Source: Favolaschia claudopus
Lineage: Eukaryota > Basidiomycota > Agaricomycetes > Agaricales > Mycenaceae
Direction of reading: 5' to 3'
Assembly: GCA_037176885.1 (NCBI GenBank)
Contig: JAWWNJ010000126.1
Location: 1 to 64,000, forward strand
Length of the DNA stretch: 64,000 nucleotides
Shown: positions 1 through 11,446 of the stretch, one piece after another
Layout of the letters: the number at the start of each line of letters is the position of its first letter
How positions within the stretch are numbered: position 1 is the stretch's first letter
Notes under the pieces: model-generated
The model's input: only the letters and a program-made list of their open reading frames with translations
What the model was told of the DNA's origin: nothing
Database searches by the model: none
Position numbers and translations under genes: made by a program

Positions 1-3000
1 TCTCATCCACGATAAGCAATTTTACATTCTGCCAGCGAGTCTGGACACGAGTCAGGCCCGAGCGAGAGAGCTGAGCAAAGCCTGACTTTTCCTTCACAGG
101 AATTGTAAGACCAAAGTTAATGGTCCAGCCGCGAATGCCAAATGCTGATATCCCAGTTGGAGTCAGTCGCACCACTGGATCTTTAGCACCTTGCTCTGTG
201 ATGTCAATGCGGAAGTGTTCTCGAAGAGCTGTGGTTATACACCAGATAAGGAAAGACTTTCCAGTCCCAGCAGTTCCATCAACATTGATTCGAAGGGGAG
301 GTGGCTTAGGACCTGGAGCATCTGAATCCAATCTCTTGAAGTATGCCATGACCTGTAAGAAGACATCTCGTTGGACACCTTTGAGCTTTTGATAGTCATG
401 CTCTGGCAAAATTTGCAGCTCGTCATTTGGAGACTCTTTGACTCGACTGGACAGCCACTCTGCTCCCGCAGTAACTGTAGCTCGATCGGGAGAGTGCTGC
501 ACCCAATCATACTCAACATCTATGTCTCGCTTTCCAAGGTTTTGGAGATCAGAGTGAGCCGGTGCGTTTGGGGCACGGCCAGCTTCTCGCATCCAGTCGG
601 CTTGGTAAACATCATCCTCACGTTCCCCTGCAATTGACTCAGAGTCACTCTCTATGTCATTCTCCGGGTCAGAGAGTTTCAGAGTAGTTGGGAGGGTGTC
701 ATCGAAATGAACATGATGGTGATCGAGACATTTAGCATGATATGCTGTGGTCCAATCGGCATATTTCCCAGGCTGACCATTGACTGGAGGGAGAGAATTG
801 TCTTCAAGCAAGGTGTTGTGATCCTTGAATGGATGGTGCAAGATCATTCGGGCATAGCAATACTTTTCGTAGAGCTCGTCATTGAGACGATCTGGTTGGA
901 AGCGGGGCCATACTCTGACAACATATGGTAGGGCAGTTGCATGTCGTGTTCCACGCCGTCGAGCACCCTTGCTATCATAGTCCCAGTGAGTTGCAAACTC
1001 CAGAAGCGTGACGTCTTGTAGTTCTTCAATCTGTGCAGCATATTTCTCGTACCGCTCGATCAAATCGAGCCTCTCCACTCGACTGTTCTCGAAGTGGATC
1101 ATAGACCTCTTGAGCTCTGGGTCAACGCAAAGGCTGCGTGGAGGCTGGCGAGAATTGCGGACTAATTTGCAGCCAAGAAGGATGTGACATGTCTCCTGCG
1201 CTGAAATATCACGCTCAGCTACAAATGTAGATAGCATCTTTTGATATGCAATGCCGCCACGATCAGTGTCTTTCAACCGTGAGATGGCTGTTTGAAGGAT
1301 TGTAGTGTAGGAAGAAGATTTGGTGTCAGCCTTGCTTGCGTATTTGGCTACATAAGCAATGACTGCGTCTCGATTGATCACAGGGCGAAAGTCGATATTG
1401 GCTCGCCAAGTCAAGATCACACCTAGAGTTGAGAGAGTCAACTTGTGTCCGGATATAATGACTTCAAAGCATTCACCTGGGTTATAAGAATTCAAAATTT
1501 CATCATTGCGCCGCGTATGAAGCTCAGCAAATTCGCGTCCAGGCTCTTTCGTAAATTGAGTCTGATCACGACATTGTTTTGGAAAACCAAAGCGACAGAA
1601 AACATCTCCTGTGTCCTTCTTTTTGCGCTGACAATAGCCTGCAGTGCATCGAGTGTGACGTTGGAAGCGGTTTAATGTTTGTGCAAGTTCAAGCTTTGTG
1701 TCCTCCAGCGTATTGAACAATCGGGCAGAGGGATGAATTTCAGCAGGTGGGGTGTTTTTTTCAGGGTGCCAAGTTGAGATATGCTGATCCCAGAAATCTA
1801 TGAACTGTCTCATTTGTGCTGGATCTGATGTATCCAGTGAATCAATTGAGGGTGCATCTCTAAGCCAACCGAATCCATGTACATGACTGCTGCCACGATG
1901 CTGCCACTCATATCTCCACCAGAAATCCTTCAACTTGAATTTCGGCTTCAAGTAGTGTTCAAAGAAAATTTCGAATCTTTTCTGGAAGTAGTAGGCAGCA
2001 ATTGCGGGATTCTCGTTCAAGTCCTTCATGCGAACACGATAAGAGTGTGCATCCTCTGGAGCATCAGGATCATGATTGGGCATATGTTGGTGCATGTCTG
2101 GCCATTGAATGTCGGCTGATGAGAATGTCATAAACACATGAGGTGTTCCGCACTCTGGAGATCGAATTTGAGCAATTAGATCCCGTTGAGTCCTTGTCCA
2201 AAAAGGACGTGATCCCGGAAGTTCCTCTGCTGCATGTGAGACTCTGTCTGCTAGTCCCTTCGCATCATTGTCCTCCAACATCTGCTTTATGTCTTCCACA
2301 GTCAAGTCTCGATCGTCCTTATGGGTTGTGGCATACCATTTGGAAGCCTTTTTTGCATCATGTCGCATGATAGTGTTGAGAGCCCAGTAGCGGAATCGTG
2401 GATGACATGCAAATCTCCCATCCCTATACCGCATCAAATGTGCAGCCCATTCTGTCATGGTGACTGGAATCTCGCGAGTAGCTGTGAAATCGGTGTGCCC
2501 TAGGGGGAAAAGGGTAGGAAAAGCATTGATTGCAATAGCATTACCCGCATGTTCATTGATCGGTGTTCCATGAACATTGGGTACAGTGAGGATAATCGGT
2601 TGATTGTCATCGAATGCAGCTGCCCGAAGTCGATCTATCTCAGTTTGTGCAGTAGTGACATTGGGCACAAATCCTCGGGTGAAATGTGGATCCTGCGGCT
2701 CAGAAGGTTCGGATTCCTCAGGAGGGCCAGCATCATCTCCAGGCTCGGGCATGACCTGGTTATCAATGGTACGCAGCCTATCCCGTACAGAACCATCTTG
2801 TGGAAGGTTGTTCACACGATCCCAATCTATGGCGACTGAACGGGACCGGAAAGAAGGGTGGTTGTCTTGAAGATATTCTAGCCACTGTTGAATTGCATCT
2901 CTTCGAACTCGAAAGTCCTCATGTACATCCTCGTCTGAGCCTGCATCCACTCCTTTTCGACGCATGATTATGATATCGCATTCCTCCGGGAGCAATGGGA

Positions 3001-4559
3001 CACGGTTGTGAAATGTGGCAATGTCTCTAGCGAAATTGCAGCAGTGCCCAGAGTATTTGAACTGTCCACCGCGAATTTGGTAAAGCGAGACAAGAGCATG
3101 CACAGGAGAGATGAGGATCTCCTCAATTTGTGTAAGTTTTGGGAGAAAGTCCAAAACGTCTCCAGGATCCATTTTGTTGGCCTGTCGAAATTTGTTCCCA
3201 TTTTTTTTGTTCCGACACTTTGCACACTCTCCGTCCTCAACCTTCAAGTCGAACCACCGCTCAAGACATCTATGACATGTTTCCATTTTTATATCCATAA
3301 GCCGCTCTCGAACATTGTCCATCAGTTTCTTGTCTTCATCAGAAACTGCAGATTGTTCCAATGGATTCTGAGGAAGCTCCATAGCATTTGGATCGGGGTT
3401 TAGATCAGGGGCTGCTGGTGGTTCATCTGGAGGAGGTGGGTTAGGGGGAAGTTGTTGTCCAAGTATAGCATCTGCAGCATCCGCAGCCTCTCTCTCCCGA
3501 TCCGCATTTCTCGTTGTGACACGGCGCACATGACATTCATCGCATGTCAAATATCCCAAGGAAAAGTTATTTGCAGGGACCCAATGTGGCTTACGGGTGC
3601 ACAACAGTAGACCGGGATATATTGGGTGTTGTTCCTTTCCCCTGCCGCCACGTCGAGGAGGAGGTGGTAGTGGTGGAGGCGGAGGCGGTGGCGGCGGCGC
3701 AGGAGGCGGGGGTGGAGGCAGGGGCGGAGGCGGAGGCGGAGGCGGAGGAGGCGGCGGAGGTGGAGGTGGAGGAGGCGGTGGAGGAAGTGGAGGAGGCAGA
3801 AGTCGAGACGAGCCACTTCCCCCAAAAACATCTCCAGTCATGTCAACATCAGGAGAGACCATTCCCGGAAATAGTCTTCGAGGCTGGAAGTCAAGACCAT
3901 AATCAATCTCCATTGCATTATCGGAACCTATAGACAATGTTGGACTGTGAGGAGGTGCCACTCGTGATCGCTTTCCCCGATGTTCACGTGAAGTAGGTGT
4001 CTGAGGAGTACGCTGCTCAAATGGCCGTAATCGCCAATCTTAAAAGTTCTAAGAATCTTTTGAATTGGTACTGTTCAAAGCTTACTTTTTTTACATCTCC
4101 GACGAATTTCAGGAGATAGATTCTGTAATGGTAGGGCATCTGGTAAACTTGGTTGTTCTGATGTCCGTGTACGGATCCCGCGAGGGCTGTGTTGTATTGC
4201 AGCATATGGAGGACGATCACGCCTGTCTATATACTCATCCCCTGGCAACCGCTCGACCGCCCATCTTGGTGGAGGAAGAGGGACTTGAAAATAGAGATTG
4301 GTCTCTGAGGCATATTCAAAGGGAATTTAAACGTACCACCACCAAAGGGCAACTGTGGAAAAACATATTGCAATCTCGGTTGAGTCATATTGGGCGGGGA
4401 AGAGTGGTTCGTGTGAGAAGGCCCAGCCACTGGGTTTTGGCTATGATAAGCATTTCGAGATGCCAATGCATTTGTTCCTTGAGATCGTTTCCGGTCACGC
4501 CGAACTTGTGTAGCTCTTGCACGTGCAGCTTTAAGAAGTTCCGGATCAGTAGCAGGCAT
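1..4559 (-). CDS. Helitron RepHel transposase/helicase (3' part beyond window)
   Basis: This is the rolling-circle transposase of a Helitron, joining an HUH-type Rep endonuclease to a Pif1-family helicase. I start it at the ATG at 4559 (MPATDPELLKAARARA, a usual Helitron N-terminus). Two introns are inferred: 4336-4284 (53 nt, GTACGT donor) and 4085-4039 (47 nt). From 4038 one frame stays open to the left edge, giving about 1,480 residues in the window. In order I see a Pro-rich tract (about residues 205-260, from GGN repeats read on the other strand), a Cys-rich finger near 390, the HUH motif HRGSSHVHGFGWL near 857, the two-tyrosine motif YVAKYASK near 1036, and the helicase Walker A GTAGTGKS near 1396 followed by LLIVDE. 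All catalytic signatures in view are intact, so the element may be autonomous. The C-terminal helicase motifs and the Helitron 3' end lie outside the window. Confidence 0.92.
3650..3800. repeat. GGN/GGCGGA trinucleotide-type low-complexity tract
   Basis: Nearly pure GGN/GGA repeats on the plus strand, read as a run of prolines by the Helitron on the minus strand. The glycine-rich frame on the plus strand is only its shadow. Confidence 0.85.
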
Positions 4560-5071
4560 TTAGGGCTACAAATATCAGACACAGAAGTTGGATAGTATAA
4601 GGATACAATTCTTACAGTGTTGAACACAGAGTTTCAAAAGCCAGAGAGTCTGAAAGAACCAGCAAAGAGGGGTCCAGAGATATCCAAGTAGTGACCTCCT
4701 TTGATGAGAATCACTCCAGAGTATTTCACTCTTAGAAATCACCGCGAGACAGTGCCAGGGGAAATTCCCAAAACTTATTGACGCTCTTTAACACCCCTTT
4801 TCTGCTTTAGGCAGGTGGAAGTGAAAATTTGGCGTAGTTAAAACTTAAGCAACTGGACACCGCTCTGTGTAAGAGGTCTGAGGCAGCAGCAGACTAAGGC
4901 CGCGCAGGTAGACTTCACACAGTTTGAGCTATTCTAAGAGATTCACACCAAGTAGCTATTCTCGGAGGGATTCTCGAGGCCGTGGGCAGCCGTGAGAGCA
5001 GAGGAAGACGGGGGAGAGAGCAAAAGACGACGAAAATTTCGACAGCTGCCAAAAGTCGTTGATGCCAACAG
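4560..5071. other. Gap between Helitron start and hAT stop
   Basis: About 510 bases upstream of the Helitron ATG and downstream of the hAT stop codon. It should hold the Helitron 5' end and promoter (on the minus strand a 5'-TC end inserted between A and T) and whatever remains of the hAT 3' end. I could not place either boundary: no GGGTCGGG-type hAT subterminal repeats are present here, unlike at 9.84-10.0 kb. Confidence 0.5.
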
Positions 5072-8000
5072 CTAACTGATGGCGTACCCGTGGGAGATCA
5101 CAGCTGATGGCGTACCCGTGGGAGAGTAGGCACATTGCACAGCCATCCACTTTTCGGGAACCTCAGACAAAAGGGGGGAGCAAGCTCCCCCAATAAATTG
5201 AAGCGCCTCAACCACGTCACCTTTAAGTCGATTTCGCCGCTTTGAGATGGTTATACCACCAGACGAGAACGCCCGTTCGCACGACACAGAAGAAGCCTGT
5301 ATGGCGAGATAATCCAACGCCAGTGATTTCCAAGTAGCATGGAACCGAAGGTGGTTTAGCTGACGGAATAATCAGCATATGCTACAAGAGAAAGGAAGAT
5401 CGGAATAAAACTTACCCCCCACCATGCTACAACTGACATTCCCTCGGGCAAAACATCGACAATATCAATGTACTTTCGAAAGTCAGCGTACCACGGCTTC
5501 GACGAGTCTGCGGAGGTCGATGTGTTTGAGACGGCGGGGGATGCCTCATCTTCGGAATCCGAGTCAAACGCGAGAGTTTTCTTGAGCCGACTTTGTTTGC
5601 GAGTCGGTGCAACAACAGTGGGAGTCTCTGCGCGAAGCTTCAACCACCGCTGCTCAAACTGAGCAAGATTTTCAATTAAGACCAGAAGGGTAAGAGTAGA
5701 GATAGAAAACACACGATTTTCTCGGCAGCTGCCAATACTTCAAGCTGCAGTTTGGTGTCCCAGTGGACGTTGAAGTATGCTAGCTTCTGGGAAGGATCCA
5801 ATACTTTGTGCAGATTCAATCAGAGCTGTACGAACGTGACAAACGAAAGCATGAAAAGACTTACACATGCAAAATAGGTACGCTTCAGAGTCCGTGACTT
5901 TGTTGTAATATTCTTCGATCTTTGCGAGACCGGCATCGAGCGCAGGTTTGAATTCAACGTTGGAGATCTTCTCGGCTTGCTCCTCCCAGTTGCGATGGAT
6001 GGATTCGAGCGCAGGGATTGCGAGATGCATGCTAGGTCCTTCGTCGGATGAGAAAGCCTGCTGCGCCGCATCAGCGTACTAGAATAATAGCGTCAGCTTT
6101 CAACGAATATGTGGATGCAAAATGAAAGAAGATACCCGGAGAAGCTTGACAAAGGCCTTGACTCGAGCCCATTCTCCCGGCGTCAGCGCGAGTCGCTCGA
6201 GCTCTGCACTCTTCTTTGCGTCTTTCTCGTCGTGTGCGATCCGCCGAACGAACTCGTTGACAAACTTAATTGAAGTCAGTCGAATGGAACACTGCAGACA
6301 AGATCATGATACGTACATCACGCAAATTGTAACCCCGGTAAAGCATCGCATAGGTAGAAGACCAGCGAATTACCATGTCGAGGATAAGCTGCAGCGGCTT
6401 GTCGCTTTTAGCTTCAGCTTGAATCTGACGAAAGATCTCCTTGCGCTTCGCCGACGACCGTTCCTGTCACAGTAAAATATGTTAGCTTTGTCGATAAAGA
6501 TACAAATGATTTTACCTTCACACAGATTGCCCGTACAAGCCCGATAACATCACGCACTGCGGCAGTGAGATCCGGCACATGCTCATCTGGTGTGTGGGGG
6601 TTGTAGCATTTCGCCTTGGAATAGGCTTTGATGAAAGCCTGGGTCGCTAAGTTGATGATATGAGCGAGACAGCTAAACAATCATTAGCATCATACTGAGT
6701 CAAACACGACGCAAATACGTACCGTAGTCGCCTCGAAGTCTTGTCGTAAGATATCCGCGTGAAGCGGCGAAGCTGGAATGCGAACTCGGTCATCATGGTG
6801 TCATTGTTGCTGGCGTTGTCACAGGTCACCCAGCCGACCTACAGATTGAGGGGATGAGAGACGGGCACGACGGGAAAATCAAAGAATACACACCTTTTTC
6901 TCGAAACCCAGACGTCGAACGATTCGAAAAAGCGCCTGGCCAAGGCGCTTACCATTATGCGCATTTTGCAAACGTACAAAACCAATCAAGACAGTTTTCT
7001 TCTTCCAGACGGTCTCGCACACTTCAATGAAGGAGCCGGTAGCAGCAAAGTAGGCGTCTTCATTGTCGGCTTGCCAAGCATCGACGGCCAAAGAGATCTC
7101 GCCGGGAACGGTGTCGCTCTGGAAAACCGGCGTCAGAAAGATAATGATTGAAGAATTAAAACACACAGACGTTGAATAAAGCCTTCAGCCGCCAAAGGTT
7201 TTCCTTGAAGAGCCGCATGACGGTCGCCCGAGACGCGTGGCGACCCGGAATCTCGACACCGTTGGTAGCGAGCGCGGCGGTGTCGATCATCACGATGAAA
7301 TACTCGTTTGCTAGTGCAGAAAGCGACTGAATTTTACTCAGAGTGAAGCTCAGACTAGATATATAAACAACACACCTGGTCAGTTGCGATCATCCATCTG
7401 ACAGCGGCCTCCGCAAAGCGCTCATGGGTGTAAATCAACTTCTTTGTTGCAGGTGGCCGTGGGACAAGTTGCCCGTCCAAGGTGAGTTGGCGTTTCTTCG
7501 CAACCTCGGCCTTCAGCTTCCGAGCTTTCGTATCTTTCGGGAGCATGGAAAGGAAATTTTCAGTTTTGCACCACTTGTAGTACGCGGGCTAGGATTAAAT
7601 GAGACATTCAGAACGAATGAAGATGTCCTGCGGTAACACACCTGGTGGTAACGTTCCAAATGCCGGCGCAAAGTCGAAGCATCTTTAACAAACTCGATCT
7701 GATGTGCAGCTTTCCTCCTGTAACGTGAGATCGGTGAATGACCGTGGGCAATGTGAATGGAAGTAACGACTTGCCTGCATGACTTACACACACGCTTCGG
7801 ACTGAGAACACCGTTGTCGTCCTTCGTAGCCGCGTCGAAAAAGTAATTGATGTCCTTTGCCCGCTCAGCCAGCGTACGAGAATTGTCCTCCTCGAGGTCG
7901 TGCACTGGAATATCAGCGAGAAGGCCATCCTTATCGACAGCTGTGGGATCTGCCGTGGACTCGGTGCGTTTGCGCTTGTTGGATACTAGAGGGATTGAAA

Positions 8001-9004
8001 TTGTGAAACAAGATTAACGGTTCTTACTAACCTGACTTCTTTGCCGATTTCTTTTTACCTGGTATCACAATCGAGGAGTGAGAGCTGATATGCCGTGGGA
8101 TAGAAGATACTCACCTTTCGATGTGGATGGGGCCATTTCATCGGCCGAAACCGGTTCGTCATCGAGACCTGTTCACTCACTCGTGAATGTGTGTGAGAAT
8201 GGTACCAAAATTGACGTACTCATCTTGTCGGACTCGTCGTCCGAATCGTCTGGTGGGGGCATGAAGCCATCGTCGGGTTCAGAAGCGGTGCGTGGAGGCG
8301 AAGAGGCGCGAGAAGTCGTGACGTCCTCGTCGTCGTCAACAGTGATCGGAAATTCAATCTCACTCGGGAGAGACTTTCCACCGCTCAGTTGTTGTTGGGC
8401 AGAGGAACTCGGCGCGCTACTGCAGTGCATCAAAACAATCAGTAAGCGAATGTGAAGGGTTTGATACTCGTACCAGAGATACTGCATTTCGGCGACGATC
8501 CGCTCCAACTTAGGCAGTGCGAGGTCGACGATGTAGTGGGAGGATTTCCAGTCGAGACCAGAAAGATAATCGGCGACAAGTGTCATACCCTGCTCCCCGC
8601 GCCGCACATACTTCAGCCTGCCATTCACACGCACATCTTCGCCAAATAAAATGTCGAACTTTCGATTAAATGAGCCCCAGACGGAATTATCGATGCCCGC
8701 AAGCTTGGTGAGTGTGTGATGAATTTTGTTGTCCTCTGGAGAAGCCTCGGGAACGTATTCGGGCAGACGGCGAGCCAGGTGGGCTATCTGCTTGATGTGC
8801 TCAAGTATCGGCTTCACTGAATTAGTGCATTAGCCAAGGAAAGTGTGGTAAGACGCGTCCGACTCGAAGATACATACCTTCCAGCGCGCGTCTTTGATCA
8901 GCAGTCAAGTCTCCAGCATTGCCGCCTTCGAGGATGCGCGTGCTGGGAAGAGCATTGCGTTTAGGTTTGCTGGTAGTAGGCGCTGCCGCGGCATTAGAAG
9001 CCAT
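5072..9004 (-). CDS. hAT-family transposase, multi-exon, apparently intact
   Basis: Transposase of a hAT DNA transposon, built from roughly a dozen exons. I read it from the ATG at 9004 (MASNAAAAPTTSKPKR). An acidic linker follows, then a BED-like zinc finger whose parts lie at about 7,840-7,780 (VCKSC) and 7,700-7,650 (STLRRHLERYHQ). The RNase H-like core has LAVDAWQ near 7,080, the acidic motif TCDNASNNDTMM near 6,830, and CLAHIINLATQAF near 6,660. The helical region has PALESIHRNWEEQ near 6,010. The C-terminal dimerisation domain is split by an intron at about 5,384-5,330 and includes YLAIQASSVSCERAFSSGG (5,310-5,255), which is canonical. Introns are 45-65 nt with good GT/AG ends. No internal stop is needed, so it may be functional. 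The join between the 8.2-9.0 kb exons and the BED exons is plausible and in frame, but could hide a separate upstream gene. Confidence 0.8.
5076..5125. repeat. 28-bp near-perfect tandem duplication at the hAT C-terminus
   Basis: The 22-base unit starting CTGATGGCGTACCC occurs at 5076-5097 and again at 5104-5125, a 28-base period. It lies across the end of the hAT reading frame and changes the last codons. Confidence 0.9.
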
Positions 9005-9835
9005 GAATACGACAAAGAAGTTGTGTGGAAAAGGAAGGAAGAAAACGCGTACCGTCACAGGTGTCACAGAATTTATACGCGTTACGAATTTCGCGAGTCT
9101 GACGACGGTATTGCACCTGGATTGCGCCATTCTGGTGAATAATCAATCTGTAAGCATGAGGAGCAGCTGACTGACCAAAAACACGCGTGGTGATCCGCTT
9201 CAGCACTGAATTTTGACTGGAAAGCATGGGCAACCCAATAATTTGGCTTGGCATGTCCGCAGGTCGGTCTTTGAGGTGAATCCGGTACAAGGACAGAGAG
9301 TAATAAAGTGTTGAGCAGAAGAAACGATCTCTTATTGTTTAGTGCAGATATCTATGCTAACACCCCGGCCGTTACGCGGTTACCTGGATAACATGAACAA
9401 AATCAATACGACATTGCGGCGGTCAATCGATTTGCATACGAAGCTTGCGACGTGTGGATTTTCCTTTGGTTTTTGGAGGGGATTGGCGCTCTTTCACGGT
9501 GGTTTGAGGCTCGCATTCCAAGACCTCGAGTCCGAGTTGGATTGAAAGCAACGTCCGGAGAGCAGCATTAGATGTTGCTGAATCGACTGTGATTGCGGAA
9601 TGGGGAGCCTATTTACTGACAGTTGAAGCAAGGAAGTGAGCGGTATGCAGCACCTACCATTGGCACTACACCAGCAGCCATGGCGGCGTGAAGATGACGG
9701 TGAGAAGTGAAAAGCAATTAGACGTAATTAGCCGCGGCAGTCGATCAACCACGGCAAATGGTGCCGAGTTGACGGCAACTCGAGTCAATCCCGAAGTTGA
9801 AATTGAGGAAATGTGCTGAATATTGCGATTTTTTA

Positions 9836-9996
9836 TCGCCCGACCCGGGTCGGCGACCCGGGTCTAGGGTCTTCCTGAACGCGCGACCCGACCCACGACC
9901 CTAGTTGAAGTAGGGCTCGGGTCGGGTCAGGGTCGGGCTCCAGAGCCCGGGCTTTGGTCGGGTCTAGGGTCGGCGACCCGACCCACGACAACACTA
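9836..9996. mobile_element. hAT right-end subterminal repeats and probable terminal inverted repeat
   Basis: A block made of many GGGTCGGG / CGACCC(GG) units in both orientations. It ends at about 9996; read inward on the minus strand the terminus is TAGTGTTGTCGTGGGTCG. GGGTCGGG-rich subterminal DNA and a (C/T)AGTGTTG end are typical of hAT elements, and the block sits 830 bases upstream of the transposase start, as expected. The next 8 bases (atagaata) would be the target duplication. No matching left end was found. Confidence 0.65.
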
Positions 9997-10443
9997 ATAG
10001 AATAAGTACATGAATGATCCACTGTGCTATCTCCTGCGTACTCATCAACTTTCTCCCGATCGGTCTGCACGAGCAGCTTCACTCACATGCTGGCCCATCT
10101 CCTTCTCGTTTGCGTCTTTTTCCGGGGCATTTACTTATGCCTTAACTTTAAGTACGCTAAGAACGTCGTTGTTTCGAGAAATGCTCAAGCAGTCCAGTAA
10201 TTCAACTGCCAGATTGTATTCTCGTGTATGCCATTTCGACGAGGCGTACCCACGACGCGCGATTATAGACGTACGCGACACGTATCCGAGACGAACGCAA
10301 TCGCCTCTGAGTCTGAGTCTTCGCACGATCACTCCTATTTATGTGGGAATCTCATCTCGCTTCGTGCTTCTTCTTGGCTTCTTCTCGCCTAGCTCCAAAC
10401 CTCCAGCGAGGCAGGCAGCAGCCTTCCAGCGTCGGTCCTCGAG
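9997..10443. other. Intergenic, nothing recognised
   Basis: Unique-looking sequence between the hAT terminus and the next gene. It should contain the promoter of the small membrane protein at 10444. Open frames on both strands are not supported by any motif. Confidence 0.4.
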
Positions 10444-10997
10444 ATGCACCCGGCCCTTGTGCGTGCCCGTGCTGCACTAACGGAAGACAATGGCACTGTC
10501 TCCGGCCTTGTCCGTCGAGATTCTCCCGTGTAAGTCCCTCTCGTCCCACCGTGTATCCAAGGTAACTCAAATAATGTATCTACCCCAGCTCGCTCTCCTT
10601 GAACGCATGGCAGATTTTCGGCATCGCCGTAGCAGTCGTCCTCATCCTCGGCTTCGCTGGCGGGTGTTATTACATCGAGCGAAGGAAGAGGAAAAATGCT
10701 GCTGCCGCTGGAACAGACCCAGAGGATGGCGCGCAAAGGAACGCGAACGACGCCAAGGGCGTTGCTACGGAGACTACAACTGACAACGGCGGAGTTGCGT
10801 TCCCAACGTACGAGCAGGAACTGGAAATGGCGGAAAGGTCGAAAGAGCGGACGCGCGACTGGGCGGAGGCGCAGAAGGATGCGGAGCATGATGTCAAGGT
10901 TCCCGGATCGTTTTTCGTGAACAAGGCTGGAGCTGGAGCTGCTGGGAACGGGGCTCCAGAGACAGCGTCGGCTGAGGCTCCGACTCAAAATGCTTGA
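10444..10997 (+). CDS. Small single-pass membrane protein, unknown function
   Basis: Two exons, 10444-10529 and 10589-10997, joined across a 59-nt GTAAGT...CCCCAG intron; product about 164 residues. The first exon (MHPALVRARAALTEDNG) has no signal peptide. Residues about 37-57 (IFGIAVAVVLILGFAGG) form one clear transmembrane helix, followed at once by a basic stop-transfer cluster (RRKRK). This predicts a short outside N-terminus and a roughly 100-residue cytosolic tail. The tail is charged (FPTYEQELEMAERSKERTRDW) and ends in an Ala/Gly-rich segment. I do not recognise the family. It may be a small plasma-membrane or ER adaptor. The long frame on the opposite strand is a shadow with no natural motifs. 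Confidence 0.65.
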
Positions 10998-11446
10998 TTC
11001 CATACCAGTGAAGTTCTGTTGGCGAGTAGTCACTTCAACAAAGATTCGATTGTGGATTTCCTCTCGACAAAGATCACTCCTTTGGCCAATCTCTGGCAGC
11101 TCTTTGCCTGAACAAATAGAAAGCTAATAACCATCAAATATCTGAACGAACTTCTGAAGCTGCAATTCATGAGGACTTCGTCTGATTGTAGAGAAGGGTA
11201 TACATATAGTTCCGCAATCCTGTTGCGAGCCCGACGCAACGTCTTCGCAACTACAAGCCGACATGAAAAAAATCAGACGTCGTGAAATCAACCCAAGCCA
11301 ACTATCGTGGCGCCGGAAATTATTTTAGCTAACCAGCGCACAAGTACTAGTATTGCGTACGGGCCACGGTACTCCGGACAAGACGGACGCAATGTCCCAG
11401 CATTTATCTTTATAATGGTGCGTAGTCTAACAAAAGATAAATTTCT
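10998..11446. other. 3' intergenic between convergent genes
   Basis: Convergent 3' regions of the small membrane protein and the FAD oxidoreductase. No gene seen. Confidence 0.4.

Noticed and set aside
2604..2870. Plus-strand frames across 120-4600
   Set aside because: All overlap the continuous RepHel frame on the minus strand and have no motifs.
3597..3902. Glycine-rich open frame on the plus strand
   Set aside because: It is the antisense of the proline tract in the Helitron protein, whose catalytic motifs fix the coding strand.
4612..4620. CAGTGTTG as the missing hAT left terminus
   Set aside because: It matches the right terminus for only about 8 bases, lacks GGGTCGGG repeats, shows no 8-base flanking duplication with 9997-10004, and sits just upstream of the Helitron ATG.
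10389..11033. 214-codon minus-strand frame
   Set aside because: Shadow of the spliced membrane protein gene at 10444-10997, which has a clear transmembrane helix and intron.
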